64,000 bases of DNA from Bradyrhizobium algeriense (GCF_036924595.1 NZ_JAZHRV010000001.1:6785501-6849500), one strand, 5' to 3'; numbered from the stretch's first letter, positions 8,988-18,258 are shown. The notes: a model not told the origin generated them from the letters alone. A program made the numbers and translations.

Positions 8988-9950
8988 CTACGGCTTGATG
9001 CCCGCCGCCTTGATCAGCTCGAGATTGGCCGCCGTCTCGCGCTTCACAAGCTCGTCCATGTCGGCCGGCTTCATCGGCATCGGCTCGATGCCAAGTTTCG
9101 AAAGATTCGCCTGCATGGCCGGATCGGTCAGCACCTTCGCGCCGGCCGCATGCAGCCGCTCGACGATATCGGGCGGCGTCTTCGCTGGGGCGAACACGCC
9201 GAACCAGATCGCGCTGTCGGCGTCCTTCAATCCGATCTCGACCGGCGTCGGCACGTCGGGCAGGTCGGCGACGCGTTTCGCCGTCGAGACCACCAGCGCG
9301 CGCACCTGGCCGTCGCGGATCAAAGGCAGCGCGGTCGAGAGCGGGCAGAAATACAGGTCGATCCGCCCGCCGATGATGTCGGCGATCACTTCGGGACCGG
9401 CGCGATAGGGCACGTGCGTCGCCTCGATACCGGCGGCAATGCGGAATTTTTCAGTGCTGATATGCACGGCGCTGCCGATGCCTACCGAACCGAACGAGAT
9501 CGAGCCGGGTTTGGCCCTGGCGTCTGCGATAAAGTCCTGAATGGTTTTCCAGGGTCGCACGTTCGGCACGATCATCACGTTGGCGCTGGATCCGATCATC
9601 AGTACCGAGGCGAGATCCCGGGTGGCGTCGAAAGTCGCGCTCGGGAAAATAGCCGGCGCAATCGCCAGCGCCGACGATTGGGCGAGAATGCTGTAGCCAT
9701 CGGGCTCGGCTTTCGCGACCAGCGCCGAACCGAGCGCACCGCCGGCGCCGGCGCGGTTTTCGATCACGATGGGCTGGCCGAGTTCGGCCGCGAGACGTTC
9801 GAACACCAGCCGCGGCACCACATCGGCCGCGCTGCCGGCGCCGAACGGAATGGTCGCCTTGATCAGCCGCGACGGCCAGCCTTCGGCATGTGCGGTGGTG
9901 GCGGTAAAAAAGCTGGTCAGCACGCAAATAACGCGAAGGGACTTGTACAT
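8988..9950 (-). CDS. Bug-family tripartite tricarboxylate transporter receptor
   Basis: A 320-residue periplasmic solute-binding protein. A cleavable signal peptide is evident (MYKSLRVICVLTSFF, likely cut after AHA), then WPSRLIKATIPFGAGSAADV and NRAGAGGALGS, the carboxylate-clamp landmarks of Bug proteins. The start at 9950 is preferred over an in-frame upstream one because it begins the signal peptide and has GGAG 7-8 bases upstream. No TctA/TctB membrane genes are present nearby, so it is an orphan receptor, as is common in beta- and alphaproteobacteria. The ligand is probably a carboxylate but cannot be specified. Confidence 0.9.
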   Translation of the reverse strand: MYKSLRVICVLTSFFTATTAHAEGWPSRLIKATIPFGAGSAADVVPRLVFERLAAELGQPIVIENRAGAGGALGSALVAKAEPDGYSILAQSSALAIAPAIFPSATFDATRDLASVLMIGSSANVMIVPNVRPWKTIQDFIADARAKPGSISFGSVGIGSAVHISTEKFRIAAGIEATHVPYRAGPEVIADIIGGRIDLYFCPLSTALPLIRDGQVRALVVSTAKRVADLPDVPTPVEIGLKDADSAIWFGVFAPAKTPPDIVERLHAAGAKVLTDPAMQANLSKLGIEPMPMKPADMDELVKRETAANLELIKAAGIKP

Positions 9951-10006
9951 CAAAAACTCCGGTTTATCGCCCGGAGCGATGCAAGAACCATTCCGCTTTC
10001 GCCTAC

Positions 10007-11074
10007 TCACTCCACGAGCGTGAATTGCAGCAGCAGATTGCGCTGGATCATCGAAAAATTGTCGTCGGAGACCAGCGTCAGCACTGTATCGCCCTCCGGC
10101 GTGACGTGGACGTCGATACCTTCCATGTTGTCGATCTCGTGGCCGAGATCGGCCTCGAAGATCGAAGGCCCGTCGATGACAGCGCCGGGGACCAGGGAGG
10201 CAAGCGCAACGCGGCGGATGCGGATGCCCACCCCGCCGAGCCAGGAGAATTTTCGCTCCAGCAGCAACAGGCTGCCGGACGGCAGCAGCACCGCATCGCT
10301 GACATCGAAATTGTCGGTGCGGCGAATACTGAACAGCCCCAGCGTCTTGCCGATCAGGAAGGCTGTGATGTTGCCCTGCGCATCGAGCCCGCGTTCGGAG
10401 ATCGCGATCAGCGTTCCCGCCAGCGGCAGGCCCTTCGGCACCACGACAAGCGCCTCGATTCCCTTGTTGTAGGGCAGCTTGCGCACGCCGAGCGGCAACT
10501 GAATCAATTCGCCATGCGCGCGCGTAAATCCCTTGGCGAAGTCGAAGCGCAGTATCTGATTGACGCGTTCGAGGCCGACATAAACCAGCGAGCCGTCGAG
10601 CGCGAACGCCTCGGTATCGAACCAGCCGCGCGAGGTGATCGGCTTGCCGTCGGGACCGAGCATCGGCGAGGCCTCGACGTCGTCCAGCCCGGTCATCTCG
10701 CGGCCCTTGTAGACAATGCGCCCCGTGAACCAGCCTCCCTTGTCGCTGATCGCGATGAAGCGCTCGCCCTTTGCATCGAGCCGCAGACCCGACAATCCGC
10801 CGAAGCCGCGAAACCGCGAAGTCAGGATGAGCCCGCTGCGATATTCGAGTTCGCCAAACCGCAGACGCGACCGGTCGCGGGTATCGAACGAGGGCAACGG
10901 CCGGGCATTGACCTCGATCGAGACCGGCGCGGTGACCGAGAATTCGTCGGGACCGGTCTGCTTCGGGGGCCGCTGAACGGCCGTTTGCGCAGCCGCGATG
11001 GCGGGCATGGCCGTCATCGAAAGCCCCGCCGCTGCATATTTCAAAAGGCGGCGGCGGCCTATGAGCGGGCGCAT
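10007..11074 (-). CDS. Tat-exported esterase-like/phytase-like protein
   Basis: A 355-residue protein of the esterase-like activity of phytase family (a beta-propeller-like fold). It starts with a Tat-type signal: RRRLLKYAAAGLSM followed by an Ala-rich cleavage region (IAAAQT), so it should be exported folded. The mature part contains GGLSGLRLD, ISDKGGWF, and EGIDVHVTPEGDTVLTLVSDDNF, typical of this family. The start at 11074 is chosen because it opens the Tat signal; it lies only 4 bases after the cobT stop, implying co-transcription with cobT. The biochemical substrate is not established; true phytase activity should not be assumed. Confidence 0.82.
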   Translation of the reverse strand: MRPLIGRRRLLKYAAAGLSMTAMPAIAAAQTAVQRPPKQTGPDEFSVTAPVSIEVNARPLPSFDTRDRSRLRFGELEYRSGLILTSRFRGFGGLSGLRLDAKGERFIAISDKGGWFTGRIVYKGREMTGLDDVEASPMLGPDGKPITSRGWFDTEAFALDGSLVYVGLERVNQILRFDFAKGFTRAHGELIQLPLGVRKLPYNKGIEALVVVPKGLPLAGTLIAISERGLDAQGNITAFLIGKTLGLFSIRRTDNFDVSDAVLLPSGSLLLLERKFSWLGGVGIRIRRVALASLVPGAVIDGPSIFEADLGHEIDNMEGIDVHVTPEGDTVLTLVSDDNFSMIQRNLLLQFTLVE

Positions 11075-11078
11075 GCTC

Positions 11079-12980
11079 TCACGAATGCAACCGGCGCGGC
11101 CGGTGGTGGCCCGTGGCGGGCGCGGCGCCTTGGGTCTCGCTGAACAGTTCGGCGAGCTTTTCGGTGATGGCGCCGCCGAGCTCCTCGGCATCGACGATGG
11201 TGACGGCACGGCGATAGTAGCGCGTGACGTCGTGACCGATGCCGATCGCGATCAGTTCGACCGGCGAGCGGGTCTCGATCTCCTCGATGATGTGGCGCAG
11301 GTGCCGCTCGAGGTAATTGCCGGGATTGACCGACAGCGTGGAATCGTCGACCGGCGCACCGTCCGAAATCATCATCAGGATCTTGCGTTGTTCGGCCCGG
11401 CCGAGCAGCCGCTTGTGGGCCCAGTCCAGCGCCTCGCCGTCGATGTTCTCCTTCAGGAGCCCCTCGCGCATCATCAAGCCGAGATTCTTGCGCGAACGCC
11501 GCCAGGGCGCGTCCGCAGACTTATAAATGATGTGCCTGAGATCGTTGAGCCGGCCGGGATTGGCCGGCTTGCCGGCCGCGAGCCACGCCTCGCGCGACTG
11601 CCCACCCTTCCAGGCGCGCGTGGTGAAGCCCAGAATCTCAACCTTGACGCCGCAACGCTCAAGCGTGCGCGCCAGAATATCGGCACAGGTCGCCGCCACC
11701 GTGATCGGGCGGCCGCGCATCGAGCCGGAATTGTCCAGCAGCAGCGTTACGACCGTATCGCGGAAGGTCGCTTCCTTCTCATGCATGAAGGACAGCGGAT
11801 GATAGGGATCAGTGACCACGCGCGACAGCCGCGCCGGATCGAGAATGCCTTCCTCGAGATCGAATTCCCAGGCGCGGTTCTGCTGCGCCATCAGCCGGCG
11901 CTGCAGCCGGTTGGCCAGCCGCGCTACGATGCCCTGCAGATGCGCGAGCTGCTTGTCGAGATAGCTGCGCAGCCGTTCCAGTTCGTCATGGTCGCAGAGA
12001 TCTTCCGCCGCGATCACCTCGTCGAACTTCGGCGCGAAGGCATGATATTCCGGTCCGCGCGGCTCGTTGACGCCGCGCGTATTCGGCCGCGTCGCCTCGC
12101 CCGGCGTCTCGTCGTCGCCGAGTTCTCCGTCGTCGAACGTGTCTGATGTGGAGGCCTGCGCGCTCTCCATCGCGCTCTCAGACATTTCGTCGGTGGAGGC
12201 CTGCGCCTGATCGGCGCTCATTTCCTGCGCGGCATCGGAATCGGGAGAGCCCTCGGCGCCGGACTGGTCGCTCTCGCCGTCCTGATTCTCGTCGTTCTCC
12301 TCGTCATCGGCGTCCGCATCGCGCTCGTCGCCGAGATCGAGCGCCGACAGCAGGTCATGCACGAGATCGCCGAACTTCGCCTGGTCCTCGGTGACGCGGC
12401 TGAGCTTGTCGAGCCTGGCGCCGATCTTGTCTTCCAGCACCGGCCGCCAGAGGTCGACCATCTTCTTGGCCGCCGTGGGCGGCGCGAGGCCCGTCAATCG
12501 CTCGCGCACCAGCATCGCCAGCGCGTCCGACAGCGGCGCATCGGCGCGATCGGTGATCTCGTCATATTTGCCGCGATGGAAATGATCGTCGAGCATCGCG
12601 GTCAGGTTTTTCGCCACGCCCGCCATCCGACGCGAGCCGATCGCCTCGACGCGCGCCTGCTCCACCGCCTCGAATACACCGCGCGCCTGCGGATTTCCCG
12701 GCATCAGCTTGCGGTGCACCTTGGGATCGTGACAGGCGAGCTTCAGCGCGATCGAGTCGGAATGGCCGCGCACGATGGCCGCATCGCGTTTGGTCATCTT
12801 GCGGGCCGGCTCCGGCAACCGCGCCTTGCCCGGCGCGAGACCCGGACGCTCGGCCGCGAACGTCACTTCCAGTTCCGGCGCCCTTGCGATCGCACGCAGG
12901 CATGAGGTCACCGCGCGCTTGAACGGCTCGGTCGGGGCTTCCTTGGATCCGGTACGGAATTTTTGATTGGACGTCGTCAT
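11079..12980 (-). CDS. cobT: Cobaltochelatase subunit CobT
   Basis: A 633-residue subunit of aerobic cobaltochelatase, which with CobS and CobN inserts Co2+ into hydrogenobyrinic acid a,c-diamide for vitamin B12. The N-terminal part ([15 protein letters not shown]) is followed by a long acidic Asp/Glu/Ser/Gln-rich linker in the middle (around residues 210-300) and a C-terminal von Willebrand A domain with the MIDAS signature [11 protein letters not shown] (near 415-425). The start at 12980 (MTTSNQKF) follows an AAGGTGG ribosome-binding site; a GTG 12 bases upstream is less likely. It follows cobS on the same strand after a palindromic repeat. CobN is not in the window. Confidence 0.95.
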   Translation of the reverse strand: MTTSNQKFRTGSKEAPTEPFKRAVTSCLRAIARAPELEVTFAAERPGLAPGKARLPEPARKMTKRDAAIVRGHSDSIALKLACHDPKVHRKLMPGNPQARGVFEAVEQARVEAIGSRRMAGVAKNLTAMLDDHFHRGKYDEITDRADAPLSDALAMLVRERLTGLAPPTAAKKMVDLWRPVLEDKIGARLDKLSRVTEDQAKFGDLVHDLLSALDLGDERDADADDEENDENQDGESDQSGAEGSPDSDAAQEMSADQAQASTDEMSESAMESAQASTSDTFDDGELGDDETPGEATRPNTRGVNEPRGPEYHAFAPKFDEVIAAEDLCDHDELERLRSYLDKQLAHLQGIVARLANRLQRRLMAQQNRAWEFDLEEGILDPARLSRVVTDPYHPLSFMHEKEATFRDTVVTLLLDNSGSMRGRPITVAATCADILARTLERCGVKVEILGFTTRAWKGGQSREAWLAAGKPANPGRLNDLRHIIYKSADAPWRRSRKNLGLMMREGLLKENIDGEALDWAHKRLLGRAEQRKILMMISDGAPVDDSTLSVNPGNYLERHLRHIIEEIETRSPVELIAIGIGHDVTRYYRRAVTIVDAEELGGAITEKLAELFSETQGAAPATGHHRPRRLHS

Positions 12981-12996
12981 GACCACCTTCACCGCC

Positions 12997-13133
12997 GTCG
13001 TCCCTGCGAACGCAGGGACCCATAATCACCAGCGGTCGTTATTTCCCGATCTCTAACACCATCACTCTACCGAAGGGCCGCGGCGTATGGGTCCCCGCGC
13101 CCCGTGCGCAATTGCGCACTAGGCGGGGACGAC
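12997..13133. repeat. Palindromic repeat, CCCTGCGAACGCAGGG family
   Basis: The left arm GTCGTCCCTGCGAACGCAGG continues to GGACCCAT; the right arm begins ATGGGTCCC and ends GGGGACGAC. The whole unit can fold as one long stem with local hairpins. Better-conserved copies lie at 45901-46019 and 54581-54700, and an IS-interrupted one starts at 60934. It separates cobS from cobT. Confidence 0.75.
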
Positions 13134-13134
13134 A

Positions 13135-14133
13135 CTAGGACAGCGCCACGTTCACCGCCGACTCCGGCAGTTCCTGGTTGAAGCAGCGCTGATAGAATTC
13201 GGCCACCAGCGGCCGCTCCAGCTCGTCGCACTTGTTGAGGAAGGTGACGCGGAACGCAAAGCCGATGTCGCCGAAGATGTCGGCGTTCTCGGCCCAGGTG
13301 ATCACCGTGCGCGGGCTCATCACCGTCGACAGGTCGCCATTGGCGAACGCGTTGCGGGTCAGGTCGGCAAGCCGCACCATCTTGTTGACGATGTCGCGGC
13401 CTTCCGTCGTGCGGTAGTGATGCGCCTTCGAAAGCACGATCTCGACTTCCTCGTCATGCGCCAGATAGTTCAGCGTCGTGACGATCGACCAGCGGTCCAT
13501 CTGGCCCTGGTTGATCTGCTGGGTGCCGTGATAGAGGCCCGACGTATCGCCGAGACCGACCGTGTTGGCGGTCGAGAACAGCCGGAACGCCGGGTGCGGC
13601 TTGATCACCTTGTTCTGGTCCAAAAGCGTCAGGCGGCCGGAAACTTCCAGCACGCGCTGGATCACGAACATCACGTCCGGGCGGCCGGCGTCGTATTCGT
13701 CGAACACCAGCGCGATGTTGTGCTGCAGCGCCCAGGGCAGGATGCCGTCGCGGAATTCGGTGACCTGCTTGCCTTCCCTGACGACGATCGAGTCCTTGCC
13801 GACCAGGTCGATACGGCTGATGTGGCTGTCGAGGTTGACGCGCACGCAGGGCCAGTTCAGCCGCGCCGCAACCTGCTCGATGTGGGTCGATTTGCCGGTG
13901 CCGTGATAGCCGGTGACCATGACGCGGCGATTCTTGGCAAAACCGGCGAGGATCGCGAGCGTGGTGGCGCGGTCGAAGCGGTAGTCCGAATCGACTTCCG
14001 GCACATGCGGGTCGACCTCGGAATAGGCCGGCACTTCGAGATCGCTGTCGATACCGAAAACCTGCCGGACCGACACCTTCATGTCGGGCATACCGGCGGG
14101 CTCCGAAACTTTGCTCATGGCGGCGGTCGTCAT
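13135..14133 (-). CDS. cobS: Cobaltochelatase subunit CobS
   Basis: A 332-residue AAA+ ATPase (MoxR-like) that powers cobalt insertion by the CobNST chelatase. Walker A is GYHGTGKST (75-83) and Walker B LVFDEYD (142-148). The sensor region (RLFSTANT) and the conserved [12 protein letters not shown] near residue 25 match CobS. The start at 14133 has a strong GGAGG just upstream in the correct spacing; an adjacent TTG is in frame but poorer. It precedes cobT, and the two proteins form stacked hexameric rings. Full length, no anomalies. Confidence 0.96.
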   Translation of the reverse strand: MTTAAMSKVSEPAGMPDMKVSVRQVFGIDSDLEVPAYSEVDPHVPEVDSDYRFDRATTLAILAGFAKNRRVMVTGYHGTGKSTHIEQVAARLNWPCVRVNLDSHISRIDLVGKDSIVVREGKQVTEFRDGILPWALQHNIALVFDEYDAGRPDVMFVIQRVLEVSGRLTLLDQNKVIKPHPAFRLFSTANTVGLGDTSGLYHGTQQINQGQMDRWSIVTTLNYLAHDEEVEIVLSKAHHYRTTEGRDIVNKMVRLADLTRNAFANGDLSTVMSPRTVITWAENADIFGDIGFAFRVTFLNKCDELERPLVAEFYQRCFNQELPESAVNVALS

Positions 14134-14429
14134 CAATCCTCCGAGGTCCCGGGCGGTCCCGAAACCAGATCTGTTGAATGGCTGCGGATGGGGGCTAATA
14201 CAAACCTAGCAGAGAGCAGGGGCCGGCAGAAGCCCGCGGCGCAATCAAAGTTCCGTTGCTTTATCATTGAGATAGGTCGTGTATCAGGTTTTTGGAGGGC
14301 TGCCCTGCGAATCACGCCGCACTTTTGCCGGCTTGACCGCCCCGCCAGGCTCAAAACCGGAGGTCGCGGCACTTCCGGCCCCTGGGCGGGCTTGGTAGCT
14401 GAGTTCAGGCGACCCACCTAACGGACGGC

Positions 14430-15164
14430 ATGATTGTGACTTCATTCCTCGATCCCGTGATTGCGTTCGTTTCGGCTCATCCGTGGCTGGCCTATCTGAC
14501 GCTATTTCTCGCGGCCCTGCTGGAGGCGATCCCGATAGTGGGGGCGCTGGTGCCGGGCTCGACCATCATCCTTGCCCTGAGCGCGCTGGTGCCCGGCGGC
14601 GAACTGAAGCTGTGGGGTGTGCTGGCGACCGCGATCGCCGGCGCCCTGCTCGGCGACGGCTCGGCGTTCTGGGCCGGCCATCGCTCGCAGCGCGAAATTC
14701 TGGGCGCCTGGCCGATGTCGCGATATCCAGCTGTGATGGCGCAGAGCGAGGCGTTCTTCCACCGCTGGGGAACACTCGCCGTCTTTTTCGCGCGCTTTGT
14801 GCCGCCGATCCGCGCCTTCGTGCCGGTGACGGCGGGCGCGCTCGGGATGCCGCCGATGCTTTTCTTCGGCGTCAATATTCCCGCGGTGCTCGCCTGGGCG
14901 TTGGCGCATGTGCTGCCTGGCGTGCTCGCGGTCTCGGCATTGCATGAATATGCCGGCCTGCCCCACCAACAGCACACCGGCAAACATCTGTGGATGCTGG
15001 CCGTGTTCGCATCAGCGATCGTCGCGCTCGGCGTCTGGACGCTGCGCCGCCGCCGGATCGGCAAGGCCTCTTCAGACAAGGCCTCTTCAGACAAGGCCGC
15101 TTCAGATCAGGCCTCCTCAGATCAGGCCTTGCCGGGACCGCGCCCTGGCGCCGGACCGACGTAG
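14430..15164 (+). CDS. DedA family membrane protein
   Basis: A 244-residue polytopic inner-membrane protein with DedA/SNARE-associated-like landmarks: PIVGALVPGSTIILALSAL, then GDGSAFWAGHR and the FFARFVPPIRAFVPVTAG block, with a predicted re-entrant helix pair. The family is implicated in lipid flipping (undecaprenyl phosphate, phosphatidylethanolamine) and membrane homeostasis. After the last membrane helix the tail holds a run of near-identical KASSD/QASSD units encoded by a 15-bp tandem repeat. The last 43 bases overlap the convergent citrate-synthase-like gene. Function in this organism is inferred from the family only. Confidence 0.85.
   Translation: MIVTSFLDPVIAFVSAHPWLAYLTLFLAALLEAIPIVGALVPGSTIILALSALVPGGELKLWGVLATAIAGALLGDGSAFWAGHRSQREILGAWPMSRYPAVMAQSEAFFHRWGTLAVFFARFVPPIRAFVPVTAGALGMPPMLFFGVNIPAVLAWALAHVLPGVLAVSALHEYAGLPHQQHTGKHLWMLAVFASAIVALGVWTLRRRRIGKASSDKASSDKAASDQASSDQALPGPRPGAGPT
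15063..15130. repeat. 15-bp tandem repeat in the 3' end of the DedA gene
   Basis: Four and a half copies of a 15-bp unit close to AAGGCCTCTTCAGAC, in frame, encode repeated (K/Q)ASSD pentapeptides. The first two copies are identical and later ones drift (TCAGAT, CAGGCC). Copy number could vary by slippage without breaking the frame. The last units overlap the 3' end of the convergent gene. Confidence 0.8.
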
Positions 15165-16339
15165 CGGGCGCGGGGCCGGATCAACCGGCCATGCTGCAAT
15201 TGCTCGCAGGCATGCGCGATCCACCCCACCGTGCGCGCCATCGAGAACAGCACCAGCTCATGGCCGGGCGGCAGGCCGAGCGTGTGCACCAGCACCGCGA
15301 GGGCATAGTCGATATTGACGAATTCGCCGGTCGCCTCCGCGATACGGTCAGGGATTTCATGGGTGAGCTTGCGGTCAGCCCCGGAGCGCGCCAGCGCTTC
15401 CAGTAGCGCCCATGCGCGGGGATCGCCGTGCTTGTAGACCCCATGGCCAAAGCCCGCGAAGCGTTCGCCGAGCGCGACGCGCTCGCGGATGACGGGCGCG
15501 ACCTCGCCATTGGCGAGCGTCTTCAGGAGCTGCGCCGCCAGCACGCCGGCGCCGCCGTGCTTCGGGCCCTTCAACGCGACGAGGCCGGCGATAATAGCGT
15601 CATAGAGGTTCAAGCCGGTCGAGGCCGCGCAGCGCACGGTGAAGGTCGAGGCATTCAGCTCATGATCGGCCAGCAGCACCAGCGCGCGGCGGATCAGATC
15701 GGCAGCGTGCTTGTGCTCCGGCGCCCAGACGCGCGCGATCTGCAAATGAAGCGGTTTTGCCGAGGATTTGGCGTTCAGCATGGTCGCGACCACGAGCCGC
15801 ATGATGCGGCCGCCGAGCATCGCGCGCCCCTCGGGCGCCCGGGTGAACGCCCGCGGGTCGGCACTGGCTGCGAGCGCGAGCACGGCGATGGCGCGATCGA
15901 TCGCATTCGCCCCGCGCGTGGCGTCAGCGACCGCGCGCATTTCGTCCGAAACGACGGGGCAATTGTCCTGCTCGAACGGATCGGCGCCGGTGACGTCCCA
16001 CAACAAGGTCGCCGCATGTTCGAGCGTGTCGCGCTCGGCGAGGTCGACGCAATTGACGCCGCGATAGATCGGCCCGTCCTCGGTGATGGTCGCGACCGCC
16101 GAATCCATGACCGGCAGATCGGCGTCGAAGCTGCGCATGCCACGAGGTTCGGGCGCTGGCGTGCGCCGCTCCTTCAGCGTGCGGACGTCCTCGGCCCGGT
16201 AGCGGTGGCTGCGGGAATCCTGCGACGGCTCCGAGCGGATCAGCCCGCGGCTAACATAAGCGTAGAGCGTCGCCTGCGAGATCGCGAGTTCGGCGGAGGC
16301 CTCGCGGGCCGAGAGGTAAAGGCCGGCGGATTTTTTCAT
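15122..16339 (-). CDS. Citrate synthase-like protein with N-terminal HTH domain
   Basis: A 405-residue protein. The first about 60 residues form a MerR/excisionase-type helix-turn-helix: YLSAREASAELAISQATLYAYVSRGLI followed by SHRYRAEDV. The rest is a citrate synthase fold with HELNASTFTVRCAAST, GLVALKGPKHGGA, and the GFGHGVYKHGDPRA segment, where citrate synthases have the catalytic GHRVYKxxDPR. Here HR is replaced by HG, so an arginine normally seen there is missing and catalysis may be altered. Such HTH-fused members occur next to a second citrate synthase gene in alphaproteobacteria. The divergent gene starts 74 bp away, across a palindromic spacer, so this protein may regulate the pair. 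Confidence 0.85.
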   Translation of the reverse strand: MKKSAGLYLSAREASAELAISQATLYAYVSRGLIRSEPSQDSRSHRYRAEDVRTLKERRTPAPEPRGMRSFDADLPVMDSAVATITEDGPIYRGVNCVDLAERDTLEHAATLLWDVTGADPFEQDNCPVVSDEMRAVADATRGANAIDRAIAVLALAASADPRAFTRAPEGRAMLGGRIMRLVVATMLNAKSSAKPLHLQIARVWAPEHKHAADLIRRALVLLADHELNASTFTVRCAASTGLNLYDAIIAGLVALKGPKHGGAGVLAAQLLKTLANGEVAPVIRERVALGERFAGFGHGVYKHGDPRAWALLEALARSGADRKLTHEIPDRIAEATGEFVNIDYALAVLVHTLGLPPGHELVLFSMARTVGWIAHACEQLQHGRLIRPRARYVGPAPGRGPGKA

Positions 16340-16340
16340 A

Positions 16341-16369
16341 TTGATTTACATAATCAAGATTGATCAATC
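16341..16369. promoter_or_regulatory. Two adjacent palindromes, candidate operator
   Basis: In the 74-bp divergent spacer, TTGATT-TACAT-AATCAA (16341-16357) is a perfect 6-5-6 inverted repeat, followed directly by the perfect 12-bp palindrome GATTGATCAATC (16358-16369). Both contain TTGAT/ATCAA half-sites. They begin 2 bases upstream of the HTH-citrate-synthase start, a position suited to repression. The link to that protein is inference. Confidence 0.6.
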
Positions 16370-16413
16370 TGTCGAGGGGCCCGACCTTTGACAGCAGACA
16401 AAGGAGAGCCCCC

Positions 16414-17505
16414 ATGAACATGCAGATTTCCAAGACCCCGATCGGGCTGGACGGCATTCCGGCCGCCGAAACCGTCCTCAGCCATGTCGACGGCGAGCGC
16501 GGCGAACTGATCATCGCCGGCGAACGGGTCGGCGACCTCGCGGGCAAGTCGAGTTTTGAAGGCGTGACCGCGCGGCTGTGGAAGGCCGCAATGGGAACCT
16601 CGCTCAACGAGGCCAATGTGCGCTCGAGGCTCGGTGCTGCGCGGGAACGCGCATTCGCACGGCTACCCGAATTGCTGCCGGCAACGCGTGGCATGTCGAT
16701 TGTCGACGGCTTTCGCGCAGCCGTTGCCGGCCTGCGCGGCGAGAGCGGACTTGAGCACGAGGCGACCATCGTCGGCGCGTTGCCTGTGATTGCGGGCGCG
16801 CTGCTGCATCGGGCCAAAGGCGAGGACCCGATCGCGCCCGACCCGACCCTTGGCCATGCCGCCGACACGCTGTCGATGCTGCGCGGCCGCAAGGCCGAAC
16901 CGCGCGAGATCACCGCGCTGGACACCTACTTCGTCACGGTGTGCGACCACGGCATGAACGCGTCGACCTTCACCACGCGGGTGGTGGCCTCGACGCAGGC
17001 GGATTTGTTCGCAGCCGTTACCGCCGGCTATTGCGCGCTGACCGGCCCGCTGCATGGCGGCGCCCCGGAGCCGGTGCTGGAAATGCTTGATGCGATCGGC
17101 TCGACCGAGCGCATCAAGCCGTGGGTCGACAGTGCGCTGGCCCGCGGCGAGCGGCTGATGGGATTCGGCCACCGCGTCTATCGCGTCCGCGATCCACGCG
17201 CCGATGTGCTGAAGGACGCGATCGCGCGGCTTGCCGGAGACGGCGCCGACTTACCCTTTGCCGGCGAGGTTGAGGCCTACATCCGCGACGCGCTGCGGCG
17301 GAAAAATCCGGAGCGCCCACTCGACACCAATGTGGAGTTCTTTACCGCGATCCTGCTCGACGCGTTGAAAATCCCGCGGCAGGCGTTTACGCCGATCTTC
17401 GCGGTCGCGCGCGCCGCCGGCTGGACCGCGCATGCCCGCGAGCAGCAGCGCGGCGGCAGGCTGATCCGGCCGAGTTCGGCCTATATCGGGGCAATGCCGG
17501 GGTGA
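16414..17505 (+). CDS. Citrate/2-methylcitrate synthase family protein
   Basis: A 363-residue citrate synthase fold enzyme. Conserved catalytic landmarks are intact: HGMNASTFTTRVVAST (His in the acetyl-CoA site), ALTGPLHGGAPE (second catalytic His), and GFGHRVYRVRDPRADVL (GHRVY with the citrate-binding His/Arg), followed by NVEFFTAILL, where the catalytic Asp of larger enzymes is replaced by Asn-Val-Glu context (DTNVEF). The start at 16414 has AAGGAG 8 bases upstream; an in-frame ATG at 16360 lies in the palindromic operator region and is rejected. It is divergent from the HTH-fused paralogue. Choice between citrate and methylcitrate synthase cannot be made from the sequence. Confidence 0.85.
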   Translation: MNMQISKTPIGLDGIPAAETVLSHVDGERGELIIAGERVGDLAGKSSFEGVTARLWKAAMGTSLNEANVRSRLGAARERAFARLPELLPATRGMSIVDGFRAAVAGLRGESGLEHEATIVGALPVIAGALLHRAKGEDPIAPDPTLGHAADTLSMLRGRKAEPREITALDTYFVTVCDHGMNASTFTTRVVASTQADLFAAVTAGYCALTGPLHGGAPEPVLEMLDAIGSTERIKPWVDSALARGERLMGFGHRVYRVRDPRADVLKDAIARLAGDGADLPFAGEVEAYIRDALRRKNPERPLDTNVEFFTAILLDALKIPRQAFTPIFAVARAAGWTAHAREQQRGGRLIRPSSAYIGAMPG

Positions 17506-17514
17506 TTGGAAACC

Positions 17515-17602
17515 GTAGCCCGGATGGAGCTCAGCGTAATCCGGGACCGGTCGATAAGCGGATGAGAGAATCCCGGATTGCGCTGCGCTCCATCCGGGCT
17601 AC
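17515..17602. repeat. Palindromic repeat, GTAGCCCGGATGGAGC family
   Basis: The left arm GTAGCCCGGATGGAGC is matched by the right arm GCTCCATCCGGGCTAC, with an inner pair GTAATCCGGGA / TCCCGGATTGC. It lies between convergent genes and could terminate both transcripts. It is a widespread type in Bradyrhizobium-like genomes. Confidence 0.8.
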
Positions 17603-17610
17603 GGAACGAA

Positions 17611-18258
17611 TTACGCGCCGCGCACCACCGTCTTCAAATAATTATACGCCTTGATGATCTCGATCAGGCGGTCCTCGGTGGAGCGGTCGCCGCCATTGGC
17701 GTCGGGATGGTGCTGCTTGACCAGCGCCTTGTACTTCGCCTTGACCTCCTCGAGGGTGGCTTCGGCGGTGAGCCCCATCACCTGCAGCGCCTTTCGCTCG
17801 GCGTTCATCACCTTGCGGGTTTCGGCCTTGGCCTCGGCGCCCGGTCCGGGCCGCCAGCGGCCGCGGCCGTTGAGCTCGGAGAACATGCTGAAGGGATCTG
17901 AGGCGCTGTCAAAATCCTCGGCGGCCTGCTTGCCCTTCTTGCCGGCCGTGTTGGCGCCCATCTTCCAGGTCGGGCGATGGCCGGTCAGCGCATCCTTCTG
18001 GTAGCGCGCGACGGCGTCGGCATTCATGCCCTGGAAGAAATTGTAGTTCTGGTTGTATTCGCGGACGTGATTGAGACAGAAGTGAAAGTACTCCCGCGAA
18101 TTCTCCCGGCCCTTGGGCGCGCGGTGCGGGCCCTTGTTCTGGCAGCCCGCCCACTCGCACATGGCGGCTTCCTCGCGCGCCTGCGCCTGCTGCTTCGCGC
18201 TCAGCTTGTTGGGCTTGATGCGAATGGAATCGAAGAATTTTGATGAATCAATTGCCAT
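17611..18258 (-). CDS. J-domain (DnaJ-class) molecular chaperone
   Basis: A 215-residue protein with the J domain at the C-terminus instead of the N-terminus. VMGLTAEATLEEVKAKYK leads into the HPD motif (184-186), and the domain ends AYNYLKTVV. The N-terminal two thirds holds CEWAGCQNKGPHRAPKGR and YFHFCLNHVREYNQNYNFF, a Cys/His-rich module typical of this alphaproteobacterial J-protein family. It should stimulate the ATPase of a DnaK-type Hsp70; the client is unknown. It is divergent from bolA, with a 109-bp shared spacer, an arrangement conserved in the group. Confidence 0.9.
   Translation of the reverse strand: MAIDSSKFFDSIRIKPNKLSAKQQAQAREEAAMCEWAGCQNKGPHRAPKGRENSREYFHFCLNHVREYNQNYNFFQGMNADAVARYQKDALTGHRPTWKMGANTAGKKGKQAAEDFDSASDPFSMFSELNGRGRWRPGPGAEAKAETRKVMNAERKALQVMGLTAEATLEEVKAKYKALVKQHHPDANGGDRSTEDRLIEIIKAYNYLKTVVRGA

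Noticed and set aside
6351..10472. A very long plus-strand open frame (about 1370 codons) opposite the luciferase-like, OYE and Bug genes
   Set aside because: Antisense shadow of GC-rich genes with clear family motifs on the minus strand; the translation has no recognisable domain and is Arg/His-rich.
15063..15130. Possible CRISPR array
   Set aside because: The repeats are contiguous 15-bp units without spacers and lie inside a coding frame.
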